From Cylindrobasidium torrendii FP15055 ss-10 (Eukaryota > Basidiomycota > Agaricomycetes > Agaricales > Physalacriaceae), in NCBI GenBank assembly GCA_000934385.1, contig KN880921.1, forward strand, positions 1 through 10,498: a stretch of 10,498 nt of DNA, written 5' to 3'. Numbering within the stretch: position 1 is the stretch's first letter; each line of letters opens with the position of its first letter. Positions 7,819 to 10,498 of this stretch are shown in pieces. The translations under genes and the position numbers were made by a program. Under the pieces are notes generated by a model that saw nothing but the letters and a program-made list of their open reading frames with translations, ran no database searches and had not been told where the DNA came from.

Positions 7819-8373
7819 ACGACTTGGCAGATTCCAGCCTGTGGCATCCGTGACCGCACCGATTGCTGGACGAGTTGCAGAAGCTGTTGGATGTTGATGG
7901 ACGGTTGAGCCGTTTTCAACACGCACAGCCGTTCTCACATCGCCTAGTTCAAACACCACCCTCGCTCGTTCGAAGGAATTCATATTCCCAACGCAATTCG
8001 CGGACGTACACGATGGCTCAGCCCTTGTTGGGCTTTCCTCTGGAGTGGCGGGCGTTTGCTGGCGGTGCTGCTTCCCAGCGGCATAGGTCGCCGCGTCACG
8101 TCGAAATGTGACGGGGTTAGATGCGCAGCGTTCGTCAAAGCTTGCCCTTCGAATAACGACTGGTCTTGCCAGGCCAACTTTGCTGAATAGCTGCTTGACC
8201 TCGAGGAGGAGCGTGTCCCGTGTGAATGGAAGGAGCAATAGCGCCCCGCATGTGGCCGTAGCCTTCCCTCGGACCAACAACGCTTGATTTGCGTCGGGAA
8301 GCAGCTCGAGGACGGCCGTGCCCCGAACGAATGCAGGATCTAGTAGAAATCTACCTTCGCTTAATCCTCCGGT
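7675..8373 (-). CDS. Long minus-strand open frame, strand uncertain
   Basis: About 233 codons are open, from near 8373 (RFLLDPAFVRGTAVLELLPD) to TGA/TAG-bounded 7675. The region includes a hydrophobic stretch (GALLLLPF), a Thr/Pro/Ser-rich middle and a C-terminal part (VHEIGRHLHANTT) that runs into the right repeat arm. No ATG lies near the 5' end. A possible start is ATG 8519 (MQITRLTGGSSEEKSS), joined by a 56-nt GTGAGT...GCGAAG intron, but this conflicts with the plus-strand gene at 8331-8782. A plus-strand frame at 7863-8111 (LDELQKLLDVDGRLSRF) also looks coding. I cannot decide between strands. No family recognised. Confidence 0.25.
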   Translation of the reverse strand, partial: TGGLSEGRFLLDPAFVRGTAVLELLPDANQALLVRGKATATCGALLLLPFTRDTLLLEVKQLFSKVGLARPVVIRRASFDERCASNPVTFRRDAATYAAGKQHRQQTPATPEESPTRAEPSCTSANCVGNMNSFERARVVFELGDVRTAVRVENGSTVHQHPTASATRPAIGAVTDATGWNLPSRQRSKLAVHEIGRHLHANTTPAHILPHSILAQAFQNHEVRWSRPSSAR

Positions 8374-8782
8374 GCGTTCATGATGTCTGCTCTAGATATG
8401 GCTTACTCACGCTGTTCTCGGTCTAAGAGGCGGCGTCGTTGGCCGTACTCTGAGCCGTTGCAACATCCAGAAGAACTCTTCTCTTCACTTGATCCTCCGG
8501 TAAGCCTTGTAATCTGCATTCGGAGTCATTCATGCTCACGTTGCTTCCTGTCTCAGCGGCAGCCCTCGCCGAGTGTGCTCTCCTCCAGGTGCCTGCGACA
8601 AGCAGATCTGCTGCCAGTGCCACTTCTGGCCTCCCTCCCCGAGTAACCACCGCCGCAAGCACGCGTGTGGGCGCTCCTACCGGCTCTGCCCGTGCGTATA
8701 CTGCTTGTACCCATGCGGTGGTGTGCTGAGGTCCCTCCAGCGTGAAGCAGCCGAGGCGGAGGTTTGCCCTCGTGAATTGTGA
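8331..8782 (+). CDS. Three-exon gene, Cys-rich hypothetical protein, 112 aa
   Basis: Exons are 8331-8371, 8428-8499 and 8557-8782, giving 339 nt with a TGA stop. Intron 1 (56 nt) has GTGCGT...CTTACTCAC...TCTAAG; intron 2 (57 nt) has GTAAGC...GCTCAC...TTCCTGTCTCAG. Both are phase 2. The product starts MQDLVEIYLRLILR; the second exon ends similarly with SSLHLILR. The C-terminal 70 residues hold eleven Cys, with ACDKQICCQCHFW and CPCVYCLYPCGG. This spacing suggests metal binding or disulfides, but it matches no family I can name. The same splice sites also keep a second frame open in phase 0 (SLNPP|...SLDPP|RQPSPSV), so the frame is not certain, and minus-strand readings compete. The ATG context is weak. 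Strand choice rests mainly on conserved splice sites in the duplicated unit. Confidence 0.4.
8333..8570 (+). repeat. Tandem duplication of an exon end plus intron
   Basis: Two units of about 128 bp lie in tandem. Exon ends CTTCGCTTAATCCTCCG (to 8371) and CTTCACTTGATCCTCCG (to 8499) differ at two positions. Each is followed by a GT donor, an intron of 56 or 57 nt, a shared CTCACG-YTG element, and an acceptor GTCTAAG or GTCTCAG. Similarity continues a little into the next exon (AGGCGGCG versus CGGCAGCC) and upstream to about 8333 and 8460. Confidence 0.6.
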
Positions 8783-9550
8783 TTATCCCTCGCGTAGAAT
8801 ACGTTATGTCCATGGCAAATGCAACTCGCGGCGTGAACACATCCGTCTGCGCCTTTGGTGCCATCCCACCGTCGCATGAGCAGCTAGTCAATTCCCTGCG
8901 GTCATGACCATGCGTCCACCATCGCTAGCTCAGGCTCGAGCGCAGGATTTCCCCGCGGCGCCCTCGCCGATTAGATGTGTGGCTCGAGTTAAGACGGCCT
9001 CCAAGATCCGTCGTCCCAAGCCCCAGCGCCACCAGAGTCCGTCTTCCCCCTCACTTGAGCAAACTCGGCGGCTTCCTGAGTCCTCGACGCGGTCGCTTGC
9101 GAGTCGGTGTGATTGCAAGGCAAGGATCATGTGCTGACGACGGAGAGCATGAGCTCTAGCTGTCTTTTGTGGAAACGAGCAACCTAGGCGCCGTCATGAG
9201 TTCCTTTCAACGACCAAAGCCAGACCAAAGCCCACGTTCATCGAACCCCGCCTTGCTCTCTATCAGCTGCAGTGCGAGCTGAATGGGAAGAGCGGGCCTC
9301 AGGTGCGCATCCATGCATGTACTAGTAGGCCGGAGCTCCTGTTCTCAAGCGCGCCGCGCTGTGAGTGGCCGGGAAGGCAAGTGAGGGGGCCTCAACGTTT
9401 CCACTGTCGACCTGAGTGAGAGGTTGCGGTGCTTGCGCTTCCCGCCGTATCAAATTGAAAGGCGCAGGGGCCTACAATGTATTCATCGCGGCGTAACTGA
9501 TGCGACTGAGGGATTATGACGTTGTTGAATGCCGTTAGCCAAGAACCGAT
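8783..9550. other. G+C-rich stretch without a resolved gene
   Basis: Several frames on both strands look Arg/Ala/Ser-rich, as random frames do in G+C-rich DNA. Minus-strand pieces such as QTDVFTPRVAFAMDITYSTR (about 8800-8860) and RRILEAVLTRATHLIGEG (about 8955-9010) look coding but do not join. On the plus strand an ATG at 9196 opens MSSFQRPKPDQSPRSS before a GTGCGA donor-like site, with no clear acceptor. I leave these uncalled. Confidence 0.3.
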
Positions 9551-9553
9551 TTG

Positions 9554-10030
9554 ATGTTCAGATGTTATTTTCGGACTGACGCTCCGGAGCTTTATCCTTG
9601 GAGTTTTGCCATGGCGCTGAGCGGGATGTTGGTCGAGGAGCGCGCATTTCAGGGCTTTGAGAACGTCGGTGGGCAGGCCGAAATAGCCGCTGAGGCAAGC
9701 ATGGGAGGGGAGGCTCTTTATAAACGTTGCACCGTCAATTGGTGGGCTATTGACAACTGGTACCGAACGTTGCCTGCGGATCAAACCTGCGGAACGGGCC
9801 CCGGCAGCGGGGATCCTCGTGTTACGAGATCCTCGTGTTACTGCCTGGACGCATATATAAGGCTCGTAGTTGAGTCGCTGACTTCTCGCACCCCCTGGAC
9901 TCTAGTCCCTGCGGGTCGCCCGCGCTTGCTCATCCCAAAAGCAGCGTGCCGCGAGGATGGCCCACTCCTGCGCCCTTCGCCGGATGTTAGTTTATTCCCA
10001 AACTCGTCCACAAACACACAAGGGTACTAA
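9554..10030 (+). CDS. Open frame, doubtful hypothetical protein, 158 aa
   Basis: An intronless plus-strand frame begins at ATG 9554 (MFRCYFRTDAPELYPWSF) and ends at TAA 10030. The first 75 residues look plausible (WAIDNWYRTLPADQ); the rest is Arg/Ser/Pro-rich without character. A TATA-like box and a direct repeat lie inside the frame, and the minus strand has a 130-codon frame over 9392-9784 that looks equally good. A frame of this size is near chance expectation for the window. No family recognised. Confidence 0.2.
   Translation: MFRCYFRTDAPELYPWSFAMALSGMLVEERAFQGFENVGGQAEIAAEASMGGEALYKRCTVNWWAIDNWYRTLPADQTCGTGPGSGDPRVTRSSCYCLDAYIRLVVESLTSRTPWTLVPAGRPRLLIPKAACREDGPLLRPSPDVSLFPNSSTNTQGY
9812..9841 (+). 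repeat. Tandem direct repeat, 14 bp on a 16-bp period
   Basis: GATCCTCGTGTTAC occurs at 9812-9825 and again at 9828-9841. It sits just upstream of TATATAA at 9854-9860. Confidence 0.8.
9854..9860 (+). promoter_or_regulatory. TATA-like box
   Basis: GCATATATAAGGC is a good TATA-box match on the plus strand, 13 bp after the direct repeat. It could drive a transcript starting near 9885. It could also belong to a solo LTR, since TGTTACG at 9820 resembles the start of some fungal LTRs, but no matching LTR end was found. Confidence 0.35.
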
Positions 10031-10091
10031 TAAGATAGTCCGGGGTGGAATATGTAAATTATAAACTTGCATAGGTTTTAAATAGTATGGC

Positions 10092-10280
10092 CTGAACTAT
10101 GTAGGGTCAAATAATGCATGTGCTGAACTATGTAGGAGCAATAGGATTTGCAGAGTCTCTGACCCAAAGGATACAAATGAGGGTGACGTAAAGTGAACTA
10201 TATGAAACATATATGAAAAAAATATGTTTTGCATAGTCCCTGTGCGTGTTTTGCATAGTCCACCCCATGAACTATGTGAG
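10092..10280. repeat. Clustered motif in both orientations, A+T-rich
   Basis: CTGAACTATGTAGG occurs at 10092-10105 and 10123-10136. Related TGAACTAT sequences lie at 10194 and 10268. GTTTTGCATAGTCC, whose reverse complement shares the GGACTATG core, occurs at 10226-10239 and 10248-10261. An imperfect hairpin pairs about 10198-10213 with about 10221-10236. The cluster looks like the subterminal part of a small transposon or a satellite-like repeat, not a gene. Confidence 0.6.
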
Positions 10281-10498
10281 TGAAACAGGGGTCTAAGACC
10301 ATAATGGATCAAAGAGTGGAGAAAGGGAGGCAGAGGGATGAATCAGCTTGAGTACAAGGCCCAAAGGTAATACTATGCACAACCATTCAGCAGGGAGGGC
10401 AGTATGCAGTCCAAAACTGAGAAATAGAGAGCAGTGCGCAGTCCGGAATTGACCAACTAAGCCAGCCATGTGTTTGAAAGTGTCCCCACACTCCCAAT
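10281..10498. other. A+T-rich flank, no gene seen
   Basis: No coding frame is supported. Two weak relatives of the upstream motif appear: ACTATGCACAAC near 10373 and TATGCAGTCC / TGCGCAGTCC near 10404 and 10436. Confidence 0.4.

Noticed and set aside
1..10498. Bacterial or phage features: operons, CRISPR array, toxin-antitoxin pairs, rRNA
   Set aside because: No regular spacer repeats, no Shine-Dalgarno spacing, and consistent spliceosomal introns point to a fungal nuclear genome.

Overview
The window looks like nuclear DNA of a filamentous fungus. The evidence is a set of introns of 43-57 nt with GT...AG ends and CTAAC/CTGAC-like branch sites, genes cut into many very short exons, no bacterial operon layout or Shine-Dalgarno sites, and a decayed non-LTR retrotransposon fragment. 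The intron density (five introns in a 292-codon gene) fits a basidiomycete better than an ascomycete, but this is inference. Almost no protein here could be assigned to a family by eye. Gene models come from joining reading frames across splice sites that keep phase.

Layout: a five-exon minus-strand gene (84-770); one arm of an inverted repeat (945-1240); a poorly resolved plus-strand gene (1395-1888); the best-supported gene, a six-exon minus-strand gene for an Arg/Gly-rich protein (2180-3311); a shared upstream region and a small divergent plus-strand gene (3608-3805); a decayed LINE C-terminal fragment (3985-4556); unresolved coding-like fragments (4640-4991); a second well-supported gene (5279-6007, four exons, first intron right after the ATG).

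The right part is more degenerate and repeat-rich: a 254-codon minus-strand open frame (6318-7082), a dyad-rich spacer (7069-7144), the second arm of the inverted repeat (7498-7818, about 90% identical in its core to the left arm), a long minus-strand open frame (7675-8373) that partly overlaps a plus-strand gene with a tandem exon-intron duplication and a cysteine-rich C-terminus (8331-8782), then sequence in which I can fix no gene (8783-9550), an open frame with a 16-bp direct repeat and a TATA-like box (9554-10030), and an A+T-rich tail with a clustered 9-14 bp motif in both orientations (about 10092-10280).

No pathway, gene cluster or defence system can be read from these genes, and I see no convincing new biological system. 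The most unusual items are the tandem exon-intron duplication, the inverted dispersed repeat, and the phase-0 micro-exon gene.
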